Assembly (NCBI GenBank): GCA_903931735.1 | Contig: CAIZDL010000113.1 | Span: forward strand, 1 to 32,430 | Source: an uncultured Rhodospirillales bacterium | Lineage (GTDB): Bacteria > Pseudomonadota > Alphaproteobacteria > Azospirillales > Azospirillaceae | Length of the DNA: 32,430 bases | Reading direction: 5' to 3' | Part shown: positions 1 to 9,075 of the stretch, piece by piece | Numbering within the stretch: position 1 is the stretch's first letter | Layout of the letters: each line of letters starts with the position of its first letter | Notes under the pieces: generated by a model | The model's input: the letters and a program-made list of their open reading frames with translations, nothing else | Told to the model about the DNA's origin: nothing | Database searches by the model: none | Position numbers and translations under genes: made by a program

Positions 1-1081
1 AGCGGAAGTCGTAAACGGTGCCTTGGTCAAAATCGGTAACCGGGCTTTCCGCGCCGTCAGCCCCGGCGGCGCAATAGGCGGCGTGGCTGCGGTCAAAAAG
101 CTGACGGAGCGAGGCGCGCATTCCGTGGGTGGCTTCCTTAAACAGCGAGCCGTCAATATCGCCCTCGCCCACCACCGTCAGCGCAACCGGGGCAACGGTG
201 CGCATCGCCTCGGTAAAGCGCAGCTTGGTTGCCAGCGGCGCCACGGTATCGCCTTCGTAATGATAACAATAATAATGCGCACTTGTCGGCCGGAGATGGT
301 CACTGACCGACACATCACGGATCAAAGCATGGTGAGGGGCGAAATAGTGCGGGTCATCCGGCTCGCTACTCCAGACCATCGGCTCATGAGTAATGAGTTT
401 CAACCCACCCATTTGGGTCGTGAAGCGCGAATTACCGAAAACATCGCTATTTACCTCGGTAAATCCGCTGTTATCAACAATCATCCGAAATGTCGCGGGC
501 GCAAATTTCCCCAACAGCAGCGCGATATAGCCGCCATAAGAGGTGCCAAAGGCATAAATCCGCGCCCGATTGACAGGGTAGCGCAGCAATACCTCGTGGA
601 GCACCTGAAGGTGATCGATGGCCGGCAAAAGCCCAAACGACTGGTATTCAGCGCCTTGTCTCACGACACGGCATGATGGATGAAGCTCCGTTATCCCACT
701 ATCGGCCAATATCTTGATAAGATTCAGCACTAAACCCGTCATATCCGAAGTCTTAGGCGCTGTGATCGATACGCCGTGATAACGGCTGAGATTAACGAAA
801 AAATCGGCCGCCGGCACCAATGTTTCAAAGAACTTAACCTGTTGCCCGAAATAGCCCACGGTGACGCACAGGCAATTGTATTTGGCGGCAAGATATCCCC
901 GCAGCTTGCCCGCATAGACCGAGCAAGGCCGGCTGCCATAGCCCTCGATGGCTAGAATAACCCCGGTTTGGGCGTTTATGCCGCCCTCCGGCGACGTGAC
1001 GTAATACGTCACCCCCCGCCGAACGACGTGGTTTTCAATATCGGGATGCGGGCGGGCACAGGTGAAGACTTCAGTCGGCAT
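1..1081 (-). CDS. DUF2920-type alpha/beta hydrolase, C-terminus cut by the window edge
   Basis: An open minus-strand frame runs without a stop from an ATG at 1081 to the left edge, giving 360 visible residues. The fold is alpha/beta hydrolase: the nucleophile elbow GTSYGG has Ser181, Asp278 lies in EGDTVAP, and His319 lies in EATHG, in the correct order for a catalytic triad. The stretch YQSFGLLPAIDHL, followed by the elbow, KFAP and IVDNSGF, closely resembles DUF2920 (PF11144), which I recall from Campylobacter flagellar-modification regions. The substrate is unknown. No secretion signal is visible, so a cytoplasmic location is inferred. The TlpA-like gene ends 53 bp upstream on the same strand, so co-transcription is possible. 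The start has no clear ribosome binding site, and the open frame continues upstream into the TlpA gene, so the start is uncertain. Confidence 0.75.
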   Translation of the reverse strand, partial: MPTEVFTCARPHPDIENHVVRRGVTYYVTSPEGGINAQTGVILAIEGYGSRPCSVYAGKLRGYLAAKYNCLCVTVGYFGQQVKFFETLVPAADFFVNLSRYHGVSITAPKTSDMTGLVLNLIKILADSGITELHPSCRVVRQGAEYQSFGLLPAIDHLQVLHEVLLRYPVNRARIYAFGTSYGGYIALLLGKFAPATFRMIVDNSGFTEVNSDVFGNSRFTTQMGGLKLITHEPMVWSSEPDDPHYFAPHHALIRDVSVSDHLRPTSAHYYCYHYEGDTVAPLATKLRFTEAMRTVAPVALTVVGEGDIDGSLFKEATHGMRASLRQLFDRSHAAYCAAGADGAESPVTDFDQGTVYDFR

Positions 1082-1134
1082 CGACGGGATACTCGGTTGC
1101 GGGAAGTCGGCCGCCGACGCGGCTGGGGGAGGCG

Positions 1135-1749
1135 TCAGCCGCCGGTGCGAATCAGCAGGCTGCCCCGATTGGGCGCGGCGCGCTCCCCGATCGCGTTCAG
1201 AATCAGGCGATGCGCCTCCCCCGTGTCCCAGCCGGGATCGCCCACGACTCGCCCAATAATCCGCCCCGCACGATCGATCAACAGCGAGGTCGGCAGGCCG
1301 CTGACCTGGAGTTGGGTCAGGGTGCGGGAGTCCGGGTCGAAATAGGACGCCAGATGCCCAATGCCCATGCGCGCCAAAAATGGCTCCACCACCCGGGCCG
1401 CCCCCCGATCGACCGAAACCGCCACCACCTGAAAGTCGCGCCCGCCAAGCTGGGCCGCCAAACGATCGAGCGCCGGTATTTCTTCAATACAAGGGCCGCA
1501 CCACGTCGCCCACAGGTTAAGCAGCACCACTTTGCCGGAAAAATCATCAAGGCTGACCCGCGCGCCCTTGGCATCGGCAAAGACCAGGGGCGGCGGGATC
1601 ACCGGCGGGCTGAGCGGACCATACCCAGGCAACCCCTGCTGCGCCCGGGCCGGAGCAAAAACCAACACGATGATCAGCGCCAGCGGCAACAGAGCCATTG
1701 CGATGACGCGCAAAAGCGGCATAGTACCAGCGGCGGTGCCGCCCTTCAT
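1135..1749 (-). CDS. TlpA-like periplasmic thioredoxin (thiol:disulfide reductase)
   Basis: A 204-residue protein with an N-terminal hydrophobic signal or anchor (about residues 10-36, ending APARA) followed by a thioredoxin fold. The active site ATWCGPC (Cys84 and Cys87) and the later cis-Pro motif GLPTSLLID are typical of the TlpA/ResA group, which reduces disulfides in exported apoproteins such as cytochromes c or copper-site proteins. The partner cannot be read from the sequence. In-frame ATGs also occur at 1788 and 1776. The 1749 start was chosen because AAGG lies just upstream and it leaves a normal signal peptide. The gene diverges from argH with only 25 bp between start codons, so the two promoters must lie inside the opposing genes or overlap heavily. 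Confidence 0.85.
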   Translation of the reverse strand: MKGGTAAGTMPLLRVIAMALLPLALIIVLVFAPARAQQGLPGYGPLSPPVIPPPLVFADAKGARVSLDDFSGKVVLLNLWATWCGPCIEEIPALDRLAAQLGGRDFQVVAVSVDRGAARVVEPFLARMGIGHLASYFDPDSRTLTQLQVSGLPTSLLIDRAGRIIGRVVGDPGWDTGEAHRLILNAIGERAAPNRGSLLIRTGG

Positions 1750-1774
1750 GACCTTGCCTGGTTTTTTCCCGACC

Positions 1775-3208
1775 ATGACCAAACCCACCCCACCAAATCA
1801 GACTGTCCACCCGCCCGGCATCAAAATCGGCGCCAACCAATTGTGGGGAGGCCGCTTTGCCGCCGGCCCGGCCGCAATCATGGAGCGCATCAACGCCTCG
1901 ATCGGCTTCGACCAAAAGCTCGCGGCCCAGGATATCGCAGGCTCCAAAGCCCACGCCGCCATGCTCGCCCGGCAAGGAATTATCGCCACCAGCGATGCCG
2001 AAAGCATTATCGCCGGGCTCGACCTGATCTTACACGAAATTGCGAATGGCGTCTTTCCCTTCCAGGTCGCGCTCGAAGACATCCACATGAACGTGGAAGC
2101 CCGGCTGGCCACCTTGATCGGCGAGCCGGCCAAACGCCTCCACACCGGGCGCTCGCGCAACGATCAGGTGGCCACCGACTTCAAGCTCTGGGTGCGGGAC
2201 GCGCTCGACCGGCTCGACGCCGGCCTCAAAGACCTTCAGGCGGCGCTGATCGACCAGGCCGAGCGGCACACCGGCACCGTGATGCCTGGCTACACCCACC
2301 TTCAGCCGGCCCAACCGGTGACCTTCGGCCACCACCTGCTGGCTTACGTCGAAATGTTTGGGCGTGACCGCTCCCGGGCCAAAGACGCACGAACGCGACT
2401 GAACGAGTGCCCGCTCGGCTCGGCGGCTCTGGCCGGCACGCCCTATCCCATCGACCGTGATCACACGGCGGCGGCGTTGGGGTTCGACCGTCCGACCGCC
2501 AACTCGCTCGATGCGGTGTCGGACCGGGATTTTGCGCTGGAGTATCTTGCCACCGCCGCCATCGCCTCGGTGCATCTCTCGCGCTTTGCCGAGGAAATTG
2601 TGCTGTGGTGCTCGGCCCAGTTCCGCTTCATCAAGCTGTCCGATGCTTTTACCTCCGGCAGCTCGATCATGCCGCAAAAGCGCAACCCCGATGCGGCCGA
2701 GTTGGTCCGCGCCAAGTCGGGGCGGGTGATTGGCTCGCTGACCGGGCTGCTCATCGCGCTCAAGGGCCTGCCGCTGGCCTATTCCAAAGACATGCAGGAA
2801 GACAAAGAGCCGGTGTTCGAGGCCGACGACACCCTCGCCCTGTGCCTTGCCGCCACGGCGGGCATGGTGCGGGACCTGATCGCCGACCCGGCGGCGATGC
2901 GGCTGGCCGCCGAGCGCGGCTTCCTCACCGCGACCGATCTCGCCGACTGGCTGGTGCGCGAATTGGGGATGCCGTTTCGCGAGGCGCATCACGTCACCGG
3001 CCGGCTGGTTAAGCTGGCCGAAGACCGGGGCGTTGGCCTTGCCGACCTGGACCTCGCCTCAATCCAGGCGGTCGAGCAGCGCATCACCCTTGGAGTTAAA
3101 GACGTATTGGGCCTGGAGGCTTCGGTTGCCTCCCGGTCTAGTTTTGGCGGCACATCCCCCGAACGGGTCCGCGCCGCACTATCAACCGCCCGGGAGCGTT
3201 TCCTATGA
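1775..3208 (+). CDS. argH: argininosuccinate lyase
   Basis: Last enzyme of arginine synthesis, splitting argininosuccinate into arginine and fumarate; cytoplasmic homotetramer. The 477-residue length is normal. Superfamily motifs are all present: HTGRSRNDQ (about residue 123), [11 protein letters not shown] with the conserved His175, and the signature [12 protein letters not shown] (about 295-306) carrying the catalytic Ser loop. The start at 1775 (MTKPTPP) was preferred. An in-frame ATG at 1748 would add nine residues. The stop codon overlaps the start of the next gene in an ATGA, so argH, the lipoprotein gene and lysA form one translationally coupled operon. Confidence 0.97.
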   Translation: MTKPTPPNQTVHPPGIKIGANQLWGGRFAAGPAAIMERINASIGFDQKLAAQDIAGSKAHAAMLARQGIIATSDAESIIAGLDLILHEIANGVFPFQVALEDIHMNVEARLATLIGEPAKRLHTGRSRNDQVATDFKLWVRDALDRLDAGLKDLQAALIDQAERHTGTVMPGYTHLQPAQPVTFGHHLLAYVEMFGRDRSRAKDARTRLNECPLGSAALAGTPYPIDRDHTAAALGFDRPTANSLDAVSDRDFALEYLATAAIASVHLSRFAEEIVLWCSAQFRFIKLSDAFTSGSSIMPQKRNPDAAELVRAKSGRVIGSLTGLLIALKGLPLAYSKDMQEDKEPVFEADDTLALCLAATAGMVRDLIADPAAMRLAAERGFLTATDLADWLVRELGMPFREAHHVTGRLVKLAEDRGVGLADLDLASIQAVEQRITLGVKDVLGLEASVASRSSFGGTSPERVRAALSTARERFL

Positions 3209-3543
3209 GCGCCGCGTCACGCTTACCGCTGCTGGCCCTGGCAGCGCTCCTGATCACCCTGCCGGCCCTGGAAGGCTGCGGAAAAAAGCCGGCGCTGCTG
3301 GACCCGCCCGAAGGCTCCGGTCCCGAGGCGGTACTTTTTCCGCGCCACTACCCCAGCCCCAAATATGACCCGCCCGCACCCGGCCGCCCGGCGGCGCCAG
3401 CGGTGCAACCCGGCCCCCTGCTGCCGGATCAAACCATCCCCCAAATCATCCGGCCTGAAACCATCGATGACCCCACGGTGCCGGCAGTGCCCGAATCGGG
3501 CGAGGAGACGGCGTGGCCGAACAGCACTGAAAGCAAGCCATGA
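3205..3543 (+). CDS. small LptM-like lipoprotein
   Basis: A 112-residue protein with a short lipoprotein signal peptide and the lipobox LEGC at about residues 22-25. It is followed by [10 protein letters not shown] and a long Pro-rich, probably disordered tail. The CGxK...L..P pattern just after the lipidated Cys matches the LptM (YifL) family, in which the mature protein helps oxidative maturation of the LPS translocon LptD. That role is from family knowledge and is not proven here. In enterobacteria and relatives the LptM gene lies beside dapF/lysA genes; here it lies between argH and lysA. Both junctions are ATGA overlaps (3205-3208 and 3540-3543). The tail is longer than in most LptM proteins. 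Confidence 0.75.
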   Translation: MSAASRLPLLALAALLITLPALEGCGKKPALLDPPEGSGPEAVLFPRHYPSPKYDPPAPGRPAAPAVQPGPLLPDQTIPQIIRPETIDDPTVPAVPESGEETAWPNSTESKP

Positions 3544-4814
3544 CCCAGTTTTCCTACCGCCAAGGCGCCCTCCACGCCGAAACGGTGCCTCTGGCCACCA
3601 TCGCGGCTTCGGTGGGAACGCCCTTTTACTGCTATTCGACGGCGGCCCTGACCTCGGCGTGGCAGGCTTTTGCCAATGCGTTTGCCGGCCAGGACGCAAC
3701 GATTTGTTTTGCCCTCAAGGCCAACTCGAACCTTGCGGTGGTCCGCACCCTCGCCGGCCTCGGCGCCGGAGCCGATGTGGTTTCCGAGGGCGAATTGCGC
3801 CGGGCGCTGGCGGCGGGCGTGCCGGCCGGGCGGATCGTGTTTTCCGGGGTCGGCAAAACCCGGACCGAAATGAAGGCCGCCCTCGGGGCCGGCATCTTTC
3901 AGCTTAACGTCGAATCCCTGCCCGAACTCGAAGCACTGAGCGAGGTTGCCCGCAGCCTCGGCGTCGTTGCCGACATTGCGCTGAGGGTCAATCCCGACGT
4001 GGACGCCGGCACCCACCACAAAATTTCCACCGGCAAAAAAGAAAACAAATTTGGCATCGACTTCGACCACGCCCGCGAATTTTATGCCCGCGCTGCCGCT
4101 CTGCCCGGCATAAGGGCGGTTGGGCTTGCGGTCCACATCGGGTCCCAGCTCACCAGCCTGGAGCCCTTCCGCCACGCCTTTAAAAAGACCGTTCGGTTGG
4201 TCGAAGCGCTGCGCGCCGATGGCCATGTCGTGCAACGGCTGGATCTCGGCGGCGGCCTGGGCATCGTCTACCGCGACGAAACACCGCCCGACCCGGCCGG
4301 ATACGCCGCGATTGTGCGGGAGGCAACCCACGGGCTCGGGCTGCATTTGGTGCTGGAACCGGGGCGGGCGCTGGTGGGCAATGCCGGGGTGCTGGTCAGC
4401 AGCGTGCTCTATGTTAAAAGCGGCCTCCACCGCCGCTTCGTGATCCTTGATGCCGCAATGAACGACCTGATGCGGCCCTCGCTCTACGATGCTTGGCACG
4501 CGATCGAGCCGGTCACCCAGCCCGGCGCCGACCAGCGTCATGAGCCGTTCGACGTGGTTGGCCCGGTCTGCGAAACCGGCGACACTTTTGCGACCCAACG
4601 CCAATTGGTGCTGCCCCGGGCCGGCGACCTGATGGCCATCCGCTCCGCCGGGGCCTATGGCGCCGTGATGGCATCGGGCTACAACACCCGGCCGCTGATC
4701 CCCGAAGTGCTGGTTGACGGCGGGCGCTTTGCCGTGATCCGTCATCGCCCGAGCTTCGAGGAGATCCTTGCTCTCGATCATATGCCGGACTGGCTGGCCG
4801 GTGGGGCCGGCTAA
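3540..4814 (+). CDS. lysA: diaminopimelate decarboxylase
   Basis: Converts meso-diaminopimelate to lysine, the last lysine step; PLP enzyme of the alanine-racemase fold type III. The protein is 424 residues, normal for LysA. The PLP lysine is Lys60 in CFALKANSN. The glycine-rich phosphate-binding loop is DLGGGLGIVY, LEPGRALVG follows, and the substrate Cys344 lies in GPVCETGD, donated across the dimer. It starts inside the stop of the lipoprotein gene (ATGA). Its TAA stop (4812-4814) lies inside the left end of the palindromic repeat at 4811-4981. Confidence 0.97.
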   Translation: MTQFSYRQGALHAETVPLATIAASVGTPFYCYSTAALTSAWQAFANAFAGQDATICFALKANSNLAVVRTLAGLGAGADVVSEGELRRALAAGVPAGRIVFSGVGKTRTEMKAALGAGIFQLNVESLPELEALSEVARSLGVVADIALRVNPDVDAGTHHKISTGKKENKFGIDFDHAREFYARAAALPGIRAVGLAVHIGSQLTSLEPFRHAFKKTVRLVEALRADGHVVQRLDLGGGLGIVYRDETPPDPAGYAAIVREATHGLGLHLVLEPGRALVGNAGVLVSSVLYVKSGLHRRFVILDAAMNDLMRPSLYDAWHAIEPVTQPGADQRHEPFDVVGPVCETGDTFATQRQLVLPRAGDLMAIRSAGAYGAVMASGYNTRPLIPEVLVDGGRFAVIRHRPSFEEILALDHMPDWLAGGAG

Positions 4815-4981
4815 TCGGGCGCGTCCGTTAAAAGTCCGGGTTTCCAAAGGCCCGTGGCCTTTGGTGGGGTCGGAGGGGCAAAGCCCCTACAAAACTATCA
4901 AATTGCCTTCGGCGACCAAAGGCCGACGGCCTTTGGAAACCCGGACTTTTACCGGGCAATTTAACGGATGCTGTCCACTAA
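4811..4981. repeat. MITE-like palindromic repeat, copy A
   Basis: About 171 bp of nested inverted repeats between two convergent genes. The outer ends are imperfect inverted repeats, CTAATCGGG...CCGTTAA on the left and TTAACGGATG...CCACTA on the right. Inside, each arm has a hairpin formed by CCAAAGGCC and GGCCTTTGG. The core holds GGGGC-AAA-GCCCC and GCCTTCGGC. Copies B and C (25558-25700, 28309-28486) share the core and the right arm. The left end contains the lysA stop and the right end contains the stop of the histidine kinase gene. No reading frame is present, so any mobility would need help in trans. It could also act as a two-way transcription terminator. The repeat itself is seen directly; mobility is inference. 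Confidence 0.85.
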
Positions 4982-6903
4982 AGCGGGGCCGAAAGATCCT
5001 CCCAGCCGGGCAGCTCGATCCAAAACGTGCTGCCCTGGCCAGGTGCGCTGACGAAGGCCAGCGTGCCGCCCATCAACTCAGCGAGGGTGCGGGAGAGCGC
5101 AAGGCCGATGCCGGTGCCCTCGACCACCCCCAGTTCCGCGCCCAGCCGGTTAAACGCCTGAAACACCTCCCCGTGGCGATTCAGCGGAATACCCGAGCCG
5201 GTGTCGCGCACCGAAAGACGAACCCGCCGCTCCGGCCGGCATTCCACCGAAACATGAACCGCACCGCCAGCGGGGTTATACTTGATCGCGTTGGAGATCA
5301 GGTTGACCACGACCTGAATCACCCGCGTTCTATCGCCCTGAACCAGGGGAGACGCCACCTCTGCCCCCCGCATCTCCAGAGTAATGCCGGCATGGGCCGC
5401 AAGCTCGGCCAAACCCTCGCACGCCTCCAGCGCAATGGTGGAAAGGGAAACGGGTTCCACCGCCACTGAAAGCCGCCCACCCTCGATTTTAGCCAGATCG
5501 AGAATATCTTCGATCAACTTAAGCAAATGCTCGCCAGCCCGACGAATGGTAATGATCTGCTGACGCTGAATTTTGGCCAGCGGCTCTTTTTCGTTAAGAA
5601 GCAAGAGCTGGGAGAAGCCGTTAATCGCGTTGAGCGGCGTCCTCAACTCGTGGCTCATGGCAGCAAGAAAAGCCGACTTGGTGCTGTTGGCAACCTCCGC
5701 CCGCTCCCGCGCCTCGGCCAAATTGCGCTCCAACGCTTTATGGCCTCCAATGTCCCGGCAAATGGTGGCGATGAACGCCGGACCGCCGGCCCCATCGCGG
5801 CCAACCAAAACAACCTGACTGACCGGGATTTCCCTCCCGGTATCGAAACTGACCAGCGCGCTCTCGCCCTGCCACAAACCATGCAAGAGCGCGCTCGGAA
5901 TCGCCTCCTCAATCATCTGGGGGTAACCCCAAGCCGCAAAACATTCGGAGAGCTTGAGTTCGCCGGCTTTAAGGTCCCGGGGCAGGCCAAGCAGCCTCAT
6001 ACCGGCGGGGTTGACGTAACGGACAATCCCATCCGGGGTGGCCCAACCAACAAAATCGCTGGTGGAATGAACGATCGCGTTGAGGCGGGCCATGTCCGCT
6101 TCAACCGCCCGCCGCAAGGTGATATCGCGGGCGACCAGCACCACCAGCGTTCCCTCAAGCTCGATCTCGCTGCGAGTCAACTCCAGCGGGAACTCCGAGC
6201 CATCCCTGTGCCGCCCCACCAGCTCCCAAGTCGCCGCGCGCGAAAGGCCATGGCAGGCGCCCGCTTGGGTCAACACGCCCGGAATCAGCGTATCCACCGA
6301 ACGCCCAATCACCTCGGTGGCATCAAAGCCAAAGCAGCTTTCGGCGGCAGCGTTGAAACTATCGATCAGCCCGCCCGGATCGGTGGTGATCACAGCATCG
6401 ACCATCGCCTCCAGAATGGCGTTGGTACGCAAGGTTGCCGTCAATAGCGCGTCGGCGGCGCGCTTGCGGTCTGACACATCCTGAAGGAAGACATCCCACA
6501 CCACCTCCCCCAGCGGATTGACAAACGGGCGCGACGACGACCGCAGCCATGACCCCTCCGCCCCCACCGCCCGAAACTCCACCACCAGCGGCGTTAAATT
6601 ACGCTCCGACTCGGAAAGCGCCCGGCAATAGGCCGCCCGGTGATCGGGGTGCAGCCGTTCGAAAAACAGCTCCGGCTCTTCCATCAACCGCGCGGCGGAT
6701 ATCCCAAGATAAGTATCAGCCCCGGCACTCACGAAATCAAACCGAAAAGCGCCGTCTCGCCCCACCACCTGCCGCAGAAAAACCCCGGTGATATTGGCGG
6801 ACATGGAAAGCAAAAGAGCTTCATCAGGCTCGGCGGTACGCCCCCGACACGATGGCGCCGCCAAAGCGAACCGCAACGAACGAAGGCGTCCCAATTCTTC
6901 CAT
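4978..6903 (-). CDS. soluble multi-PAS sensor histidine kinase
   Basis: A 641-residue hybrid of three PAS-like domains (about 35-150, 160-268, 272-392) and a histidine-kinase core. The H-box AAMSHELRTPLNAI places the phospho-accepting His at 418. The N-box NLISNAIKYN begins at 534, the G1 box DTGSGIP lies at 567 and the G2 box GTGIGLAL at 596. No membrane segment is visible, so it should be cytoplasmic and sense through its PAS domains. The ligand is unknown. No receiver domain and no response-regulator gene lie nearby, so it is an orphan kinase in this window. Its TAG stop is formed by the end of repeat copy A. A start at Met34 (6804) is possible. Confidence 0.92.
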   Translation of the reverse strand: MEELGRLRSLRFALAAPSCRGRTAEPDEALLLSMSANITGVFLRQVVGRDGAFRFDFVSAGADTYLGISAARLMEEPELFFERLHPDHRAAYCRALSESERNLTPLVVEFRAVGAEGSWLRSSSRPFVNPLGEVVWDVFLQDVSDRKRAADALLTATLRTNAILEAMVDAVITTDPGGLIDSFNAAAESCFGFDATEVIGRSVDTLIPGVLTQAGACHGLSRAATWELVGRHRDGSEFPLELTRSEIELEGTLVVLVARDITLRRAVEADMARLNAIVHSTSDFVGWATPDGIVRYVNPAGMRLLGLPRDLKAGELKLSECFAAWGYPQMIEEAIPSALLHGLWQGESALVSFDTGREIPVSQVVLVGRDGAGGPAFIATICRDIGGHKALERNLAEARERAEVANSTKSAFLAAMSHELRTPLNAINGFSQLLLLNEKEPLAKIQRQQIITIRRAGEHLLKLIEDILDLAKIEGGRLSVAVEPVSLSTIALEACEGLAELAAHAGITLEMRGAEVASPLVQGDRTRVIQVVVNLISNAIKYNPAGGAVHVSVECRPERRVRLSVRDTGSGIPLNRHGEVFQAFNRLGAELGVVEGTGIGLALSRTLAELMGGTLAFVSAPGQGSTFWIELPGWEDLSAPL

Positions 6904-7091
6904 AAAAATCGCCCAATCTGCCTTCAGCTACCAGCAGGCCATCTTGTAATCACCAACCCCGGCTCTCCGGAACACCGGTCCGAATGCGAAGTTTGTAGGC
7001 CCTATTTGCTACCAATTGGTAAAAATTTCACCAACGCCCGCCGATTCGCCGCAGTGCAGCAATTCACACCCACCAATGTGTAGATCCATCG

Positions 7092-8429
7092 TCAGCCCGC
7101 CTCCAGCATCGACCGCGCCGCGTCCGCCACCGTGGCGAGGCTCACCTCCCGCTGATTGCCGCTAGCGAGATGTTTCAACGTAACCGCCCCGCGCGCCTTT
7201 TCCTGATCGCCCATCACCAGAACCAGCGGGATGCCGGCGCGATCGGCGTACTTCATTTGCTTACCGATTTTGGCTGGCTCCAAATGCACCTCGGTATTGA
7301 GCCCGGCCGCGCGCAACGTGGTGGCAATGGCGAAATAGTCGGCCGTCAGCGCCGGATCAAGCTGGGTCACCAAAATCTGGCTGGTGGAGCGCCCGGCCCC
7401 ATCGATCAGCCCGGCATCAACCAATTGCGAGAACAGGCGGGTGGCCCCAATCGAGATGCCGACGCCGGGCAGTTTTGATTTGGTGTAATGGCTGGCAAGA
7501 TTGTCGTAGCGCCCGCCGGAACAAACACTGCCAAGACCGGGACACGCATCGAGGAAGGTCTCGTAAACCGTGCCGGTGTAATAATCGAGCCCGCGCGCAA
7601 TGGTGAGATTAAGCCGGAAGTTCTGCTCAGAAACGCCAAATGCCCGCAGCCCCTCCACCACCTGGGTCAACTCCTGCAACCCTTCCCGAACCTGGGGCTG
7701 GTCACTGCCGAGCTGACGGAGCCGGCCCAGAACCTCATCGGTGCTTCCCGCCTCGCCCAACAAATCGAGCAGCCGGGCTTCTTCGGAAGAGAGAGTGGCC
7801 GCCACCGCATCCCGCCCCACCTTGTCGAGCTTATCAAGCTCGCGCAGCACCAACGCCTGCCGTTCGGGCAGCGTGACGCCCACCGTGGCCAGCAGCCCCA
7901 GCAGCAACTTGCGGTTGTTGAGATTGATGGCGAACCCGCCCACCTTCAGCTCGTTAAAAACATGGGCGATCACCGCCGGCATCTCGGCATCGAACGCCAC
8001 CGGCAGCGTGTCTTTGCCGATAACATCGATATCGCACTGATAAAACTCCCGATACCGGCTCTTTTGAGCGCGTTCGCCCCGGTAAACCCGCTGCATTTGA
8101 TAGCGCCGGAACGGAAAAACCAAATCGCGTTCATGCTCGGCCACATAGCGCGCCAACGGCACGGTAAGGTCGAAGCGCAAGGCCAACTCAGGACGACGAT
8201 TTTGCTGCAACGCGCCGGTGGATTGAACGAAGTAAACCTGCTTCTCCGTCTCGCCGCCGCTCTTGGTCAAGAGAACGTCGGTGGTTTCAAACACCGGCGT
8301 CTCCACCGGCAAAAACCCAAACCGTTCATATCCCCGCCGGATGGTATCCAGCATCCCCTGAAACGCAACTTGCTGCCGGGGCAGCAACTCCATCACTCCG
8401 GGCGGGGTCTTGGGGGCAATCAGTGACAT
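7092..8429 (-). CDS. hisS: histidyl-tRNA synthetase
   Basis: Charges tRNA-His; class II synthetase, 445 residues. Motif 2 reads [14 protein letters not shown], the histidine-binding motif is [13 protein letters not shown], and motif 3 includes [11 protein letters not shown]; a C-terminal anticodon-binding domain follows. The start at 8429 ([11 protein letters not shown]) matches family N-termini and has GGAAAA upstream. A longer in-frame start at 8498 would add 23 unlikely residues. It is divergent from rpoZ across a 178-bp promoter region. The motif 2 loop looks closer to the eukaryote-like form (RYREFYQCD) than to the E. coli form (RYRQFHQ). The family call is firm; the subtype comparison is from memory. 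Confidence 0.96.
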   Translation of the reverse strand: MSLIAPKTPPGVMELLPRQQVAFQGMLDTIRRGYERFGFLPVETPVFETTDVLLTKSGGETEKQVYFVQSTGALQQNRRPELALRFDLTVPLARYVAEHERDLVFPFRRYQMQRVYRGERAQKSRYREFYQCDIDVIGKDTLPVAFDAEMPAVIAHVFNELKVGGFAINLNNRKLLLGLLATVGVTLPERQALVLRELDKLDKVGRDAVAATLSSEEARLLDLLGEAGSTDEVLGRLRQLGSDQPQVREGLQELTQVVEGLRAFGVSEQNFRLNLTIARGLDYYTGTVYETFLDACPGLGSVCSGGRYDNLASHYTKSKLPGVGISIGATRLFSQLVDAGLIDGAGRSTSQILVTQLDPALTADYFAIATTLRAAGLNTEVHLEPAKIGKQMKYADRAGIPLVLVMGDQEKARGAVTLKHLASGNQREVSLATVADAARSMLEAG

Positions 8430-8607
8430 GGGGCTTTTCCGGTCGAGCGTCGTGGATAGAGGGAGTGATACCGCTCCACCTCGGTTTCCGCAACCCACAG
8501 CGGCGACAAAAGGGACCCCCGAGCGGGACGATCCCAGCGCATCGCCCCTTGCAAGGCCGCGCGAGGGCGCCTATAGTCGCTGGCTCAATGTGGGGAGTTT
8601 ATTCGGT

Positions 8608-9021
8608 ATGGCGCGGGTTACTGTTGAAGATTGCGTGCAACGCGTCCCCAACCGGTTTGAGTTGGTGATGTTGGCGTCGCAGCGGGCGCGGGCCATTGCT
8701 GCGGGCGCCCCCCTGTCCCTCGATCGGGACAACGACAAAAACCCGGTCGTCGCATTGCGGGAAATCGCCGATTTGACGATCTCTCTCGATGTGCTGAAAA
8801 ACGACCTGATCCGGGGTCTGCAAAAGCTGCCCGAGGCCGACGAGCCTGAAGAAGAGGTCGTCGAATTGATGGCCGGCGAAGCCGCGTGGGCGCGTCCTGT
8901 CGACGGCTGCGATGATCTCGACGCTTTGAGCGACGACGAAGCGGACGAGGACGGCGACGAGCCGCTGGACGCCGAAGCCGACGGCCTTGGAGCCGACGGG
9001 CCCGACGACACATTCGCCTGA
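8608..9021 (+). CDS. rpoZ: RNA polymerase omega subunit
   Basis: A 137-residue protein whose N-terminal part ([28 protein letters not shown]) is the conserved omega core that latches onto the beta-prime subunit and assists assembly. The segment [14 protein letters not shown] completes the core. In other bacteria omega also forms part of a ppGpp site on RNA polymerase. The ATG at 8608 follows GGGGAG at a suitable distance. The last roughly 35 residues are strikingly acidic and probably disordered. The gene is 54 bp upstream of the (p)ppGpp enzyme gene rsh in the same direction, the usual rpoZ-spoT arrangement. Confidence 0.95.
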   Translation: MARVTVEDCVQRVPNRFELVMLASQRARAIAAGAPLSLDRDNDKNPVVALREIADLTISLDVLKNDLIRGLQKLPEADEPEEEVVELMAGEAAWARPVDGCDDLDALSDDEADEDGDEPLDAEADGLGADGPDDTFA

Positions 9022-9075
9022 TTGCCATGATCGGGGGCCGCAGCCGGTGCGGCCCGGCAGCTAGGGCTTGCAGCC

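Noticed and set aside
23-676. 217-residue open frame on the plus strand
   Set aside because: It is antisense to the DUF2920-type hydrolase, which has a complete catalytic triad and coherent family blocks; the plus-strand product has no recognisable feature.
1210-2367. 385-residue plus-strand frame across the TlpA-like gene and the start of argH
   Set aside because: It is a high-GC shadow, rich in Arg/Pro/His, that crosses two genes with clear motifs in other frames.
3429-4847. 472-residue minus-strand frame
   Set aside because: It lies antisense to lysA, whose PLP lysine, Gly loop and Cys are all present; the antisense product has no domain.
4811-4981. Simple rho-independent terminator for lysA
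   Set aside because: The structure is far larger than a terminator stem, occurs three times with shared terminal repeats, and has no clear T tract, so it is called a repeat element that may also terminate.
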